DNA of 64,000 bases, from contig JAFEMH010001298.1 in assembly GCA_022495995.1 (NCBI GenBank), positions 124,001 through 188,000 of the forward strand, read 5' to 3'. A program made the position numbers and the translations under genes. How positions within the stretch are numbered: the stretch's first letter is position 1; every line of letters begins with the position of its first letter. The DNA is from Adenophora triphylla var. japonica. Its lineage: Eukaryota > Streptophyta > Magnoliopsida > Asterales > Campanulaceae. The notes beneath the pieces are model-generated. The model was not told the DNA's origin, made no database searches, and saw nothing but the letters and a program-made list of their open reading frames with translations. This document shows, piece by piece, positions 46,432 through 59,100 of the stretch.

Positions 46432-47408
46432 GTGGCGTTTGGTTGGAAGGAAAAGGGGGGAAAGGAATGGAAAACTAAAAAAATTTTAAGATCTTTCCCT
46501 CCAGTTTGGTTGAAGTTTTTAAAAAAAATTAGAAGGAAAGTTGAATTAAACGAATGAAGGAATTCGAAACTTTTACTTCATAAAATCGATGGAAAGTCCA
46601 ATTCCTTTGGGAATGAAAAAAAAAAATTTTTTTGACCAAAATACCCCCAAACCCTACCCACCCCTACCCCCTACCCAAATTTCCCTACCCAAACCCACCC
46701 AAATTTCCTTACGCCCCCCCACCCCCCACCCCCCACCCCCACCCCCACGAATTTTTTTTTTTTTTTTTTTTTTTTTTTTGCCTACCCTCCCCCACCCTAC
46801 CCCCACCCCCACCCCCCCCCCACCCCCCACCCCCACGAAATTTTTTTTTTTTTTTGCCTACCCTCCCCTCCCCCCACCCTACCCCCACCCCCACCCCCCA
46901 CCCCCCACCCCCCACCCCCACGAATTTTTTTTTTTTTTTGCCTACCCTCCCCCACCCTACCCCCACCCCCACCCCCCACCCCCCACCCCCACCCCCCACC
47001 CCCCACCCCCCACCCCCACGAATTTTTTTTTTTTTTGCCTACCCTCCCCCACCCTACCCCCCACCCCCACCCCCACCCCCACCCCCCACCCCCACCCCAC
47101 CCCCACCCCCCCACCCCCCACCCCCACCCCCCACCCCCACGAAATTATTTTTTTTTTTCCGCCTACCCTCCCCACCCCCCCACCCTACCCCCACCCCCCA
47201 CCCTCCAAATTTTTTTTTTTTAAAGGGTAAATTGGTCATTTTATATGCTTTCATTCCATTCCTATAATTTGTATTTTCAAACCAAACATGATTTGTCAAG
47301 GAATTGAATGACAATTCCATTCCATTCCGTGCCAACCAAACGGAGGGGGTTGACCAGTTTTTTTCCATTCCAATTCCATTACAATTCCATTCCATTAACG
47401 CCCCCTGA
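46432..47408. mobile_element. MITE-like element with a C-rich/T-rich minisatellite core
   Basis: The left end GGTGGCGTTTGGTTGGAAGG and the right part (CCAACCAAACGGAGG and TTAACGCCCC) form inverted ends of the GGCGTTTGGTTGG kind found in many plant MITEs. CTGA flanks both ends (about 46428-46431 and 47403-47407), possibly a target duplication. The inner half-arms also match (TGGAAAGTCCAATTCC and ATTCCATTCC). Superfamily not assigned. Confidence 0.45.
46630..47216 (+). repeat. Minisatellite: T-tract, CCTACCCTCCCCCACC, CCCCCACCCCC runs
   Basis: Five to six units of about 75-130 bp, each a T run (10-20), GCCTACCCTCCCCCACCCTA, and then many CCCCCAC blocks ending in CCACGAA. One strand is almost free of G; the other has dozens of GGGG runs with short loops. 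Proline-rich or glycine-rich open frames here are artefacts of this composition. Confidence 0.95.
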
Positions 47409-48112
47409 TTTCTCAATCTCCCAATTGAATATCACACATTCTCAAAATACTTGTAATTTTAGCAATTTTTTATACGTATTAAAAAAATAATTAATATTTA
47501 TTAAATACACTAAACTATTCTTTGAATATTTCAAATAACTATTCAATTAAATATTTTTAAAATGACAACTATCTAATCATAAATAAGAGCAATTTAGACA
47601 AATTGTGTCAAAATTTTATAGAAAAATATAAAATTGCATGTATTTTGGGACAAAAATTATCTGATAGAACTGCAAGTATTTTGGGAAGGAGGGAATATTA
47701 AATTATTCCTTTGGCTTTATAATTTATGCATTTTTGTTATTTTTTTTCTTTTGAACTCTGGTTAATTTTATTTTTTAAATATAAGGAAATGAAGATATTA
47801 ATTTCTACTATGATAGAGGGATTTGGACTGTTTCGACTTTATTTTTAGTGTTTTTTTGCAGTTTATGCCTTTATGGTCAAGAGATTCGATTAGGTTTACT
47901 TTTATTTGGAATGAAAATGAAAGGTAAGAATTGATTGGGTTTTAGTTGTTTGCCTTGGTTTTACATTTTGTCCGTTAATTTATTTTTATATATTTGTTTT
48001 TCTTAAGTTTTCGCCAAAATCTTAAAAAAACGCGTTTTTACTTAAGCTTAAAAAAATGTTTTTTATTTCTCCCACTAGTGTCAGTATAACAAAATGCTAG
48101 TGTTAGTGATAA
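47409..48112. other. AT-rich intergenic DNA
   Basis: No gene or clear element recognised; frequent poly-A/T and stop codons in all frames. Confidence 0.5.
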
Positions 48113-48415
48113 AGTCTGAGGTTTCACCTTGGTGTTAAGGGGAGTAGCCCAGGATCCTTATATGTTAGAGACATGTCTTGTTTATTCCCGATGTGGTCCG
48201 GGCTTTGCCAAAGGCTTACAACGTGGACTGGATGGTGGGTGGCGCAGAGGGTTCATCGTGGGCCGTTGGGCTTACACGTGTAATGGACCAGTTCTGATAC
48301 CATGATGAAGTCTGAGGTTTCACCTTAAAATCAATTGGTGTTAAGGGGAGTAATCCAGGATCCTTATATGTTAGAGACATGTCTTGTTTATTCCCGATGT
48401 GAGATAATGTTCTTT
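48113..48415 (-). mobile_element. TRIM-like element (LTR-interior-LTR)
   Basis: Two blocks AAAGTCTGAGGTTTCACCTT...GGTGTTAAGGGGAGTA(G/A)(C/T)CCAGGATCC TTATATGTTAGAGACATGTC (48113-48200 and 48306-48412) flank about 105 bp. That interior has GTGGCGCAGAGGG, ACACGTGTAATGGACCAG and TTCTGATACCA (primer site on the minus strand). Same family as 45076-45640. The 48416-48617 stretch has ATGTCAGTAT-type short repeats and no gene. Confidence 0.7.
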
Positions 48416-48617
48416 TACAGTTAGTATAATAAAGTATCAGTGTAAAAAAATGTCAGTATTAATGTAACAAAATGTCAATGCATGTATATTAAATGACAGT
48501 ATAAAAAAGTATCATTATTATTAGTGTAATAAAGTGTGTAAGTCTTTCAAATCCTAAAAATTACAACACAATCTTCACAAGTGTAATCTTACCAATTTAC
48601 TGTTCAAATCCTCACCC

Positions 48618-48696
48618 TATAAAATTATACATATATTCCCCTCAATCATTGACACTCTAACCAACATATCTTTCTCAGTCCTTCCCCCTCCCTCCA
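48618..48696 (+). promoter_or_regulatory. Putative core promoter and leader of the GH3 gene
   Basis: CTATAAAATTA at 48618-48628 is a TATA box about 75 bp before the ATG at 48697; the leader between them is pyrimidine-rich, as expected near a plant transcription start. Confidence 0.55.
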
Positions 48697-49446
48697 ATGT
48701 CTATCCATTTCCGATCAATCTTCTTGCCGTTCTTGATCATACTACTTTTCAATCCCCACCATTCAAACTCCAAACCAATCAAATCCTCCCAAAACCCAAT
48801 TCTTCAATTCCCATGTGCGCCACCGCACCACAATTCCTACACCTTCTGCAACACCTCCCTCCCCATAACAATCCGAGCTCAATCCTTAATCTCTCTCCTT
48901 AATCTCCCCGAAAAGATTCTCCAACTCTCCAACAATGTCTCCCAAATCCCACGTCTCGGGTTACCCGCCTACGAATGGTGGTCCGAATCACTCCATGGTA
49001 TTGCCCCGAACGGCCCCGGCGTCTCCTTCAACGGCTCCATTCCGGCGGCAACTAGTTTCCCTCAGGTTCTTGTGACGGCGGCTTCTTTTAATAGGAGTCT
49101 TTGGTACGCTATTGCGGCGGCGACGGCGTTGGAGGCGAGAGCGATGTATAATGTGGGTCAAGCTGGGTTGACTTTCTGGGCTCCTAATTTGAATGTTTTT
49201 AGGGACCCCAGGTGGGGGAGGGGACAGGAGACGCCGGGAGAGGATCCCATGGTGGCTGCGGCGTATGGGGTTGAGTATGTAAGGGGGTTTCAGTGGGGGA
49301 ATTTGAAGGGTAAAAGTGGGAAAAGGAGGGTTTTGGCTAGTGATGGAGATGGAGAAGAGTTGATGTTGTCTGCTTGTTGTAAGCATTTCACTGCTTATGA
49401 TCTGGAGAAGTGGAATAACTACAGTAGATATAGCTTCAATGCTGTG
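48697..49446 (+). CDS. GH3 beta-D-xylosidase / alpha-L-arabinofuranosidase, exon 1 only
   Basis: Residues 1-250 of a plant BXL-type cell-wall enzyme, which is secreted and trims xylan and arabinan side chains. A hydrophobic signal peptide (about 1-25: FLPFLIILLF) is followed by family motifs: FPCAPPHHNSYTFCNTSL, IPRLGLPAYEWWSESLHGIA, YNVGQAGLTFWAPNLN, FRDPRWGRGQETPGEDP and CCKHFTAYDL. Exon 1 ends at a good donor (GCTGTG|GTATGT, 49446/49447). The full proteins are about 760-780 residues, so two thirds are missing, including the catalytic Asp of the SDCD motif and the C-terminal domains. About 80 bp into intron 1 a Gypsy element starts (49529) and fills the rest of the window. The exon itself shows no damage. 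It is either a gene with a very long first intron or a gene killed by insertion; the window cannot decide. Confidence 0.9.
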
Positions 49447-49528
49447 GTATGTTTCTCATCACACTTACAAATTCATATGTCAGCAATGCTAGGGCAAAAG
49501 TCACAAAATCTTTGCTCACAAAATTAGT

Positions 49529-50406
49529 TGATGATGATGCCAAAATCGTCAAAACAGCCCAAATCCAAGCGTTGAATGCTCCGGCGATTGCAAGGCCTGA
49601 AAATAAGAGAAAACACGTAAACTAAGCCGGGGCGGATCCGGCTAAAGGCCCTCCGGCGTGAGAGTAAGTTCACGGTTGATATTAGAGAAATCAAATGGAC
49701 AGAGTTTCTCCAATGTAAAAAGTAACGTACCGAACAATGAGCCATGGGGCTTGTATTTATAAGAATGGATAGGTAGAATCCATGTTGGAATGAACTTGTA
49801 AATAGATAAGATATAATCTTAAGAGAATTATATCTGTTAAGGAGTCATTGTTTGACTTGAATTGCTATTAGTAATCGTAATCCCGATTGGGTTACAACCG
49901 CATAATCCTTGTTGAATAAGGATTGTAATCAAGCTAAGCCGAACGCCGAGGAAGGCAAATGTTTTTCCTCGTCCTTTGGAAAATAGCCGAGGAGAACGAT
50001 CCCGCTTCCTCGTCACTACGAATGGCCAACATGACAATGTGCCTGGGAGAATACTTTTGTTTCCTCGGTAATTGGTGACGAGCCGAGCAAAGGACTTTTC
50101 TCTCCTCGGTAATTAAGACAGACCGGCCCAAGAATGGCGACATACGGCCAAGGTAAATGTTCCTCGGCCTACGATGAAGAGAATGCTCGGCCCTAATACT
50201 TGATGAATATATAATATCCATGGCTCCATATAGTTGGGCCCAGGTTCGGGCAAGCCCATGTTCGTAGCTCGGTTTATACCGTTCAGCTGCCCCCAACTTT
50301 CTAGCTTGGCTTAGGACGAGTAGAAAGTTAGCTCGGCATCGGCACATGGAATACGAACGGGTTTGACACGTGTCCCTGCGTCGCTTCATATAACCGACGG
50401 TTGCCA
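49529..50406 (-). repeat. 3' LTR of the intronic Gypsy element
   Basis: 878 bp. On the minus strand it begins TGGCAACCGTCGGTTATATG behind the polypurine tract AGAGGGCGGGGGCCCC and ends GGCATCATCATCA at 49529. A TATA-like TTATAAATAC lies at about 49762-49753. U3 has many CCGAGGA/TCCTCGG copies in both orientations. TTAGT (49524-49528) would be the left target duplication; its partner is out of view. Confidence 0.7.
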
Positions 50407-50959
50407 TTCTGGGGCCCCCGCCCTCTTGTCACGCCTTGAACCCATCATTTCGCATTTAATTCTTGGGACTCCTGACTGGATATTTGCTTTACCCACTGTT
50501 GATCCCGGATTGGAGGGGTATAAAAACTAAAACCCCTTCAATTTAAACCTTTACACACTTCCAAGTTTTGAGAGCCTTTTGACGAACGAACGCAAGGTTT
50601 AACAACGATTCTCCGATCTTCTTCTTACCCAGCCTTCCGCGAAGCTTTCTTTCTCCGCGAGCTTGTTGCAGTCGTGATTCCGACCACTTCTTCTCAATCG
50701 TGTATGAAATCATTCCCTTTCGCGTAATCCGTCCATCATTTTGCGATTTCTAGGGTTTTTAGGATGGATTTTGAAAGTGCCAAGAAAATGGCCGCCCGTT
50801 GTTGAAGGTTGAAGCTTTTCTTGATAAAAAATTTTAAAAACTTCAGTTCTTTAGTTCTCTTTGCTTTTTATATGAAATTTACGGAATATTGAATGAACTC
50901 CCTTCGTTTTGATTCCCTTAGAAATGGCTCGATCTTGGGACCATTCTCCCGATTCCGTT
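50407..50959 (+). promoter_or_regulatory. Orphan promoter and leader of an antisense additional ORF
   Basis: Reading on +, against the element: GGGGTATAAAAACTAAAACC at about 50514-50533 is a TATA box. A leader follows with TCTTCTTCTTACCC, then an ATG at 50763 (MDFESAKKMAARC, stop). The position just inside the 3' LTR and in antisense matches the start of the antisense ORF in the first Gypsy element (6412). The rest of that gene has been lost, together with the end of integrase. Confidence 0.5.
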
Positions 50960-53605
50960 ATGGATATCATACTGAAATTTGAGGGTCTATCGTAGAGAGA
51001 GAGGTCCACGGTCGAAACAATTGTATGCGGAAGGCCAAATCTCGCACCCGGATGTTGTCATGAACAAAGTTGATCGCGTTCTCTTCCGTTATCTTGGCCA
51101 ATGCCTTCGCTTCTATCCACTTGGAGAAGTAATCAGCCTACTATCACGTACTTGCAATTACCACGGCGGGTGGGAAGGGTCCAATGAGGTCGATCCCCAC
51201 ATATCAAATGGCCACGTAGGTATTACAAGTGTTTGCTCGACTGCAGTAGTCTTGGAATGTCGGAGAACCTTTGGCATTTGTCACATTTTCGAACATAGGC
51301 ATGCGCGTTTTCCCTTAGGTTTGGCCGGTAGTAACTAGCGATATGATTTTGTCGCCTAAGGTTCCGCCCCCGGTGTCCGCCGCAAACACCTTCATGTACT
51401 TCCGCCAGGAGGTTCTCAGCTTCCTTGGGATAGACACACCTTAGCAGGGGCTTCGTGAAAGATCTTCGGTAGAGGACTCCGTTCATCACCACGAATCTTG
51501 GAGACTTCTTCGATAAGCTTGGCTCTAGCATCATCTTCTCGGGAGTTTCTCCTTCTCAATGTATTCGACGTAGTCATCGATCCAAAGATCTCTCTTCTTC
51601 GTCCGTAAGCATGACTTGTAATCTTTCATACGCAGTTCCTAAGATAAACTACATATGGGTTGGTCTCCGAAGGAGACACATCCATGGTGGCTAGTTTGGG
51701 AGAGAACGTCTGCGACTTGGTTGTCTTCCCTTCCTATGCCGAGCTCGAAAAATTCCATTTTCTTCGTCATATCTAGGACCGTGTCTCTATACTGCAAGGG
51801 TGACATCTTGAGTGTTATATTCTCCTTTCACTTGTTTGACAACAAGCCGGGAGTCACGGAAGTGCCCACCTTAGTTGCTCCATGTAAGGAGGCCAACTCA
51901 ATGCCAAATATGAGAGCCTCGTATTCGGCTTGGTTGTTAGAGGCGTGAAACCCGGCGGATGGCATCTTGTATAGTATATTCTCCTTACGGACTTGCTAGT
52001 ACTACTCCAGCCTCCGCTTCTTTCCTTGGTAGCCGATCCGTCCGTATACGGGATCCAACAGGTGGATGGGAGTTCAATGGGAGAGTCTTTTTCCTCCGGC
52101 GCGTTTGCTTCGGGAGGTGGGGAGATGCTCACCCATAAAGGCGCCTCGACCATGAAGTCAACCAGAGGCCGTGCTAGGAGGGTCTTCCTTGGTTGGTAAG
52201 TGATATCAAACTCCGTTAGAGCGATTGACCACCAAGGAGACGTCCCGAGCCGTCCAACTTGTGAAGGATTTTCTTCAATGGTTCGTCAGTGTAGACGGTG
52301 ATAGGGTGTGCGTAAAAATATGCACGCAGCCTTCCTTGAAGCAATGACTAGGGCGTATGCTATCTTCTCCACATTAAAATATCTGCTTTCTACATCGGAC
52401 AGAGCTTTTGAGACATAGTAGACGGGCTTCGAATTCCTTCATCCTTTCGAACTAGGGCCAATGCGACAAAGGCGTGATCGGTGCGGTAGGAAGACGTATA
52501 GCGTCTCACCGGTAGTCGGACCGCTAAGCAAGGGAGGGGAACCCAAGTACTCCTTCAACCGGAGGAACGCTTCCGAGCATTCAGAGTCCAGAGAAGCTCT
52601 TGGTACCCTTCAATACCTTGAAGAAAGGCAGTGACTTTTCGGCGGACTTGGCGATGAATCTTCCAAGGGCTGCAATCCTTCCATTAAGTCTTTGGACCTC
52701 CTTGATGGTGGTAGGTTCCTTCATGTCAATGAGAGCCTTGATCTTTTCTGGGTTTGCTTCAATCCCCTTCGGGGAAACCATGAAGCCCAGAAATTTCCTG
52801 GCGGTAACTCCGAACACGCACTTGCTTGGATTCGGCCTTCATGTTGTTGGCTCGGAGGTTATGAATGGTCTCTTCTAGGTCGTGAACGTGGCCGCCTTCC
52901 TTGGTCTTTATGACCATGTCATCAATATAAGCCTCCATGTTTCTACCTATCCGACTTGCAAAAACTTGATTTACCATCCGTTGGTAAGCGGCACCGCATT
53001 CTCGAGCCCAAAAGGCATCGCGATGTAGCGTAAATTCCCCACAGTGTTTGAAAGGCGCCTTCTCGATGTCTTCTTTCGCCATTTTTATCTCGATGATAGC
53101 CCGAGTAGGCATCTAAGAAGCCGAGAGTTTGGTGTCCGTAAATGGAGTCCACTAACTTGTCGATTCTCGGGAGAGGATAGCCGTCCTTGGGGCGAGCTTT
53201 GTTTAGATCAAGAAGTCTATGCACATACGCCATTTCCCATTTTGCTTCTTCACCATAACGACATTAGCCAACCAAACGGGGTATTTAACTTCGCGAATTA
53301 TTCCGGCGCTGAGTAATTTTTGCACCTCTTCTTTTATAGCTTCCTCCTTGTCTCTTGCAAAATTTCTCCTCGTCTGAGAAATGGTCTTCGCTAAAGGATC
53401 AACTTCTAAGCGGTGGAGGGCTACTTCTTCATTGATTCCCCTCATGTCTTCGACTCTCCAAGCAAAGACGTCGAGACTGTTTTTCAAGAGGGATATGATT
53501 CTTCCTTTCTCTTCCTGTGATAGCTGGCCTCCTAGCTTGATTTTCTGTTCAGGATAGTCAGGATTAATGACTACCTCTTCTAGCTCATCTACAGGCTTCA
53601 TTTCT
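50960..53605 (-). pseudogene. Gypsy pol remnant: RT, RNase H, integrase
   Basis: RT begins at the insertion joint (53601: VDELEEVVINPDYPEQKIK). It continues with LSAGIIREVKYPVWLANVVM and WRMCIDF. Frame changes near 53210-53100 lead to AYIDDMVIKTK (catalytic YIDD) and ARKFLGFMVSPKGIEANPEK (52810). RNase H: WIPYTDGSATKERSG at about 52060. Integrase finger: VHEGVCGGHRG...KCDKCQRFSD (51400-51250), then a frame change and the core FDMW/DLIGPFPPA, YFSKWIEAKALA, ending near 50960 before the second catalytic Asp. At least five frameshifts or stops. Confidence 0.82.
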
Positions 53606-56196
53606 TGTAACGACCCTAACCCTAGGCACTATTTTAGTATAATATTATATGCTTTTAATATTATTGATAATATTATGTGTTCATTTTTATATACTTGATT
53701 TCTTATATTAGGATAAAATGATAAGGAAATAAATAATGTTCTAGGGGAAAAGTAATAATTTGAAATAAATAAAGTAATAGAATGGAGTGGTAATAAAATG
53801 GACAAATTAAATATTGTGAGATGGAAGGATATTTTAATTGGTTGAAAGAGTTATTTGGAAAAGTTAGGGAAGGGGGACAAATTCCCCTAATTTTCTCTCC
53901 TTTTTTCCCCAAAGTCAATGAAACCCATACTCCCATGTTTCTCCCCTACTCCTCCACCATCCGGCCCCCATGCTCCCTTTACCCATTTTTATACTCCATC
54001 CTTCTTCTTCTTCTTCTCCATTTTTATTTCTTTACAAAATTTCCATGGAAATCCCAACCTTGAAAGCCTCATTTCCTAAGCTCCTAGAGAAGGCAACTCT
54101 CCACCATTTCTCAATCCAAGAGTACATTTGTGATGGGTGCATCTAGGAGAGTTGATCAAGCCAAGAAGATCCTTAATCCACCTCTTAATTCCTAAGGTGA
54201 GTTATTATGACCTTTCCTTCGTTAAATGTTCATGAATACTAAATGTTGTTATGGTTGTGTTAATGGCTATTTGATGCTTTGGGAAGCCTTCTTGGAATTG
54301 AAGAATGTGTTAGTATTATAGAAATGGTTGTTGTTCATAAAAGTGGCCAAGAGTAGAAGTAAATGGGTTGGTGTGGATTGAATGGGAACTTTGAAAAATA
54401 GTAGTGAATTGGGTGGGAAACCAAGTGGGGATGATTTAGATTTAGGACATGATGCTTTGGGATTAAATGAGTTAAAATGAATTGAACAAAGTTAGGAATT
54501 TCCCTTAGGTTCACAAATTAAAGCACTTGGTTGGAAAATTGGTTTCTTGAGAATCATGTGGTAAATGACTTAGAATTATAACATAATTGGGTCTAAAATG
54601 ATTTAGTATGTGAAGCATGAAATTAGTAAGCTTTCTAGGTTCACACAAAACAAAGGAAACTTGGTTGGGAACAAATGGGTATAGGTGATGAAGGATTTAC
54701 GCAATTGTTTTGATTACGGGCTCAGTCACGAGTCGTGCCTTGTGGCACGAGTCGTGCTGAGGAGTGGGACGAGTCGTGATCGAGTTATAAGGAAGTCGTG
54801 CCTTGTAGGGGACGACGGATTCAGAGGAAGGTGCGATGGGCACGAGTCGTGCCCCGGGGACGAAGTCGTGCCCCGGCACAGTTTTTCACATCAAATTTAG
54901 AGGCTGTTTAAACCTAACCAAACTCGAACCGAAATAGAATCTCTTTAACCTAGATTAAAGTAGAATACTTTGGCTACACATTAATATCCTAAGTGATCAA
55001 AATGGAATTGGGGAAGTACTTTAAATGTTACTTGGAAAATGCTAGTTAACCTAGTTTGGTAACTTAACCGAAATGATTCCAACTTGGTAGAGTTAATCGG
55101 GATCCTTATAGAGATCATATATTATCGTATAATGACTAAGTAAGATAGGTTGATGATATCTCATTATCTTACTGGAGTATTTATTCATGGATTGTATTAT
55201 GATTAGCATGTTACATAAATCTTTGCACTCGATTATTGGTTGAACATGAGTATATTTTACCATGTGACTATATTGCTTATTTATGCATAGTGTGTTAAAG
55301 AACTGTGGCACTATGATGTTGGTTGAAAGCATGAGTATATTTTACCATGTTGCTACGTTGTTTATCCCCTTTGTGGATTTATTCAAGTATCTATTATGTG
55401 CTTGATTATGTGTGAGTCACTGACATTTTGGGGTATAACATAATACGATCAATTATGGAAGTGTGACCTAATGTGATCGGATTATGTTATACTCGCGACC
55501 GTCCCCTTCTCGTGGCCACAGGTTTGGGGTATAGCATCTGTAGTGAGCCAAAAGCCTTACAGAGTTGCTACTTGTCTTATTTGGTTCCCCGAAAACGGGT
55601 CTTATAAGACGTGAGTATTGCTTAAGCGGCTCACTGTAAGATTGGAGTATTATTATACCCAATGTTGTACGACTACTGCTCAGTACGGGAAAAGGTAAAC
55701 CAAGGTAATGTAAGGTGTTTACGCTTTTTCCAACGTGTTATGTGCAACTTGTTATGTGTTGCATCTTATATGGCATATTCTTGCATTCATAATAGCTTGC
55801 TGAGATTTATTCTCACCCTCTCCCTTTACTGTTTTAGATTCCGAGACAGTGGACCGGCCAAGTAAGGGCGGTGAGGAGTTTGGAGGTTATATTTTGGGAA
55901 TTGTTGGGTTTGATTAGATTGGTATAGGAAGTGTACTTTAGTATAAATCATTTACGGGAATTGTATTATTAAATCTTCATTTATTGTTATAATCGATGTC
56001 TTTTTGTAACTAAACAAGCCAGACTTTCTAAGTTAGTCAACTATTTCTCCATCGTGAAAAGGTGTAGACTTATTTTGAAAATGGTTATGTTATGTTTGGA
56101 AGTTAAATAAAAGGTTTTAAAATTTAATTGAAATTTGGGTTAGTTTGAGGACGCTTCGGCTCGGGATACGTGTAGGTTCGGGTCGGGGTCCTGCGG
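53606..56196 (+). repeat. 5' LTR of the LARD-like element
   Basis: About 2.59 kb; the right border is set by the primer site at 56198. The palindrome cluster is at about 1.1 kb from its start. Small frames inside (e.g. near 53821-54063) also occur in the 3' LTR and show no protein domain. Confidence 0.88.
54726..54885. repeat. Palindrome cluster in the LARD 5' LTR
   Basis: Perfect GGCACGAGTCGTGCC at 54839-54853; near copies at about 54726-54739 (TCACGAGTCGTGCC), 54744-54758, 54766-54779 and 54860-54873. Confidence 0.9.
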
Positions 56197-56197
56197 T

Positions 56198-59100
56198 TGG
56201 TATCAAAGCTCGGTTAGAATTCTCGGGGTAGAGTCTGGGCGAGTGAGAGTGTGTGGTAACTTACGTCGAGAGTATTATGCGGGAATTTGTTCAAGACGAG
56301 AAAATGATATTGACCAACCGAGGAATCAAGGAAGGGTGAGTTATGGAAAGATAGATTTCCCCACCATCATTTGAGGTATTTTACCTGTCTCAGGAATTAG
56401 GGTTCATACTTTTATAAATCCTCGTACATTCGTTCTCATGTGGCATTACATTTCATCTTTATGTGCATAATTGGCCTAAAAGTTGTTTTATGTGCTGGAG
56501 GTTCTACTCCTATGGGGTCGTACCTCGAATCATCCTTAATTATCTTAGTAGTTGTGATTAAGTGGGCATGTATTCTTGGTGGATTTGGTCGAATTACCAA
56601 TCCGTGAATCATCGTTATATTAACCTGAATTATTTGAGTAGTTGTTGTGTTGAGGAGGACTGTCGCAAGAAGCGAGTCTCCTTATCTACGTTTGATTTAC
56701 CTCTGAGTGTAATTGAGTCGGATAAATTATTAATTGATATTATGTCACATATGCGTAAATGTCGAAGGTCTGACCTAAGGAATGTGAAGGTTATTTGGGT
56801 TGTGCGATATGTTTGATTTAAAATACACTTAAGTTATCTCATGTACAGTGGTAAATGAATTTGCGAACTTTTAGTTGAGGTTAGGTATATGACCTAATTA
56901 AGAGTAGTTTATAGTTGTATAACGTGCGTGAGTATTTATACATTGGTGTCGCGTGGTAGAAACTAGGTATATGAGACTAGTATTGGAAGTGATAGTCTAA
57001 GTGAGATTATATGAGTTATAAAATATCGCGAGTACGAGACCTTATAGAAATAATATAACTTTGCCTTATGTGTTATTAGTGGACTAAGTGGTGTTTTCTA
57101 CGTGAGTTTCAAAATGGGTTTTCATCGGGTATCATACCGGGATATTGAGATTTTGAGTTGCATAAGGTACTAATTTGGCATTCGGATTCCTAGATAGAGG
57201 ACACCTAATTGGGATGATGGACTTGATGACTCATCTTGAGAAAGTATTTGATAAAGCGAGATAATTAGCTTAGCGACCCTCCGTAAGGTAAATTAGTACT
57301 ATATTGAGGAAAGATGATACTTGGTGGTTAATTATAAGGTTATAGAGATCTTAAATAGGTAACTGAAGAATAAGTATTCGTTAGCACTTTTGACGATTTG
57401 TATGATCGATTTAAGAAACTAGTAGGATACTCAATGGTTATTAGATGAAATTTTCGGAGTGTTACAATTACGGCGAAAAATTTGCTTTAAAGATATACTT
57501 AAGACAACATTTATATATAGTATGACCGTTTTGATTTGTGGATTGTGTATTAGTTATGGAGAGGTAAATAGGGTAAATGCGAAGAAGTATAATAGATACG
57601 ATTATTGGTGACTTAAAGGATCAACTTCGAAATTGGTAATATATGTATATGGTTCGTTTTGAAAATTGATTATCATTAGTTGAGAAAATGAGGATGAATC
57701 TTATTGGAAGACGAGGATACTTTAGGATGATTATATACTATAGTTCGACTTAGTTACGTGAATCATATGAAGGATTAGTGTGATGCTTGAAAGATATTGA
57801 CGTTATACGGATTTTGAGTTTGTTGATGGTTATTGAGAGTTAAGTTAGATTATCTTGTAATGTTTAATTGAAATTTGAGAATGATTGATCTATGAGAGTT
57901 CCAATTATATTTTCTTATTTAGAAATTATGGTATTTGATTGGGAACTAGATGTTTACAATATGTTGTTGCTAAGTACAATACCGATTATCGAAGGTAGGG
58001 AGTAGATGACTCAAATTAAGTAAAGGCGTTGAATATTCAACTTGAAGAATTATTGAATTGGGGATGCTTTGCCAAGTTTATAATCTTAATGAATGTTTAG
58101 TGTTATTTATCCAAGATAGTAGTAAGTATTACGAGATTGTGTTTTCTTATAAGGAATTCAACTAAGTAAAAATATTATGTTAGAATTGTTTTAAATGTGC
58201 TTTAAAACTTTGGATTGTATATCGAACTTCGGTATGAGCAATTGTGCCGCTTCAGGTAGTTGATTTAATAAGGTCATGAAACCGTTTTTGTGTAAATTAA
58301 AATACATGAGTAATTTGACTATCTACCATTGGTATGGGACGGTTGTAGATAATTAAATCACTCGAGTTATTTTGTTAGCTTATCAATCCTTTGAAATTTC
58401 TGAGTGGTTTAGTTAATTAAAACTGGTATGGGCCGGTTTTAATTAAGTAAACCATTCGGGTCTCTTTGGATCTCTTCTTATATTATCATTTGAAATTTTG
58501 AAAAATGTTGTAAATTTTCGAAAGACATGTTACTTTAAAGTTATAGTTCGTACAGAAGCAAGTAGAAAAGCAACCTAGTTCCCCTATAGTGATTAATTGT
58601 ATTAGAAGTTTTGATCCGAGAAATAATTGATAAATTGTGGAATTATTAATGGAAGTCGCAGTAGACTTGGTTTTGTATTGGAGTTGGATCGGCTCCGTTG
58701 TGGGCGGCCAACCGTTTGATTTGAATATTGATTTATCACTAGGCCTGAACATAATTGGAACCTTGAATTGTGTTAATAGAATGTTGACGTTAGAAGGTTA
58801 ATTAAAATATTTAGAGTTCTAGATTGAACTTGAGAGTATTATCACTATAGATTTTGTGATTAAGTTACCTTGGAAGTAAAAAGTAGTATGTTGTTTTGTT
58901 TATAGAAAGTTGAATTATATTTTCTACTCGTTATATATATAGTTTGATGAGATGTTATTAATAAAGTCCTCACATATGTTAGGAGCTAGTTCGAATGTAT
59001 GAAAACCATAGTGTTAAATGGATTAGATAGACATCGTGCGGGAAGGTTCTTTTGGGAAGGTAGGAATGCTATTAAGTTTAACCTTGTAAAAAGTTGAGGA

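Noticed and set aside
46589..47267. Long proline-rich and glycine-rich open frames on both strands
   Set aside because: They come from a C-rich/T-rich minisatellite; no conserved start, domain or codon pattern.
50979..51338. 119-codon frame on the + strand
   Set aside because: Opposite strand of the Gypsy integrase; no own motif.
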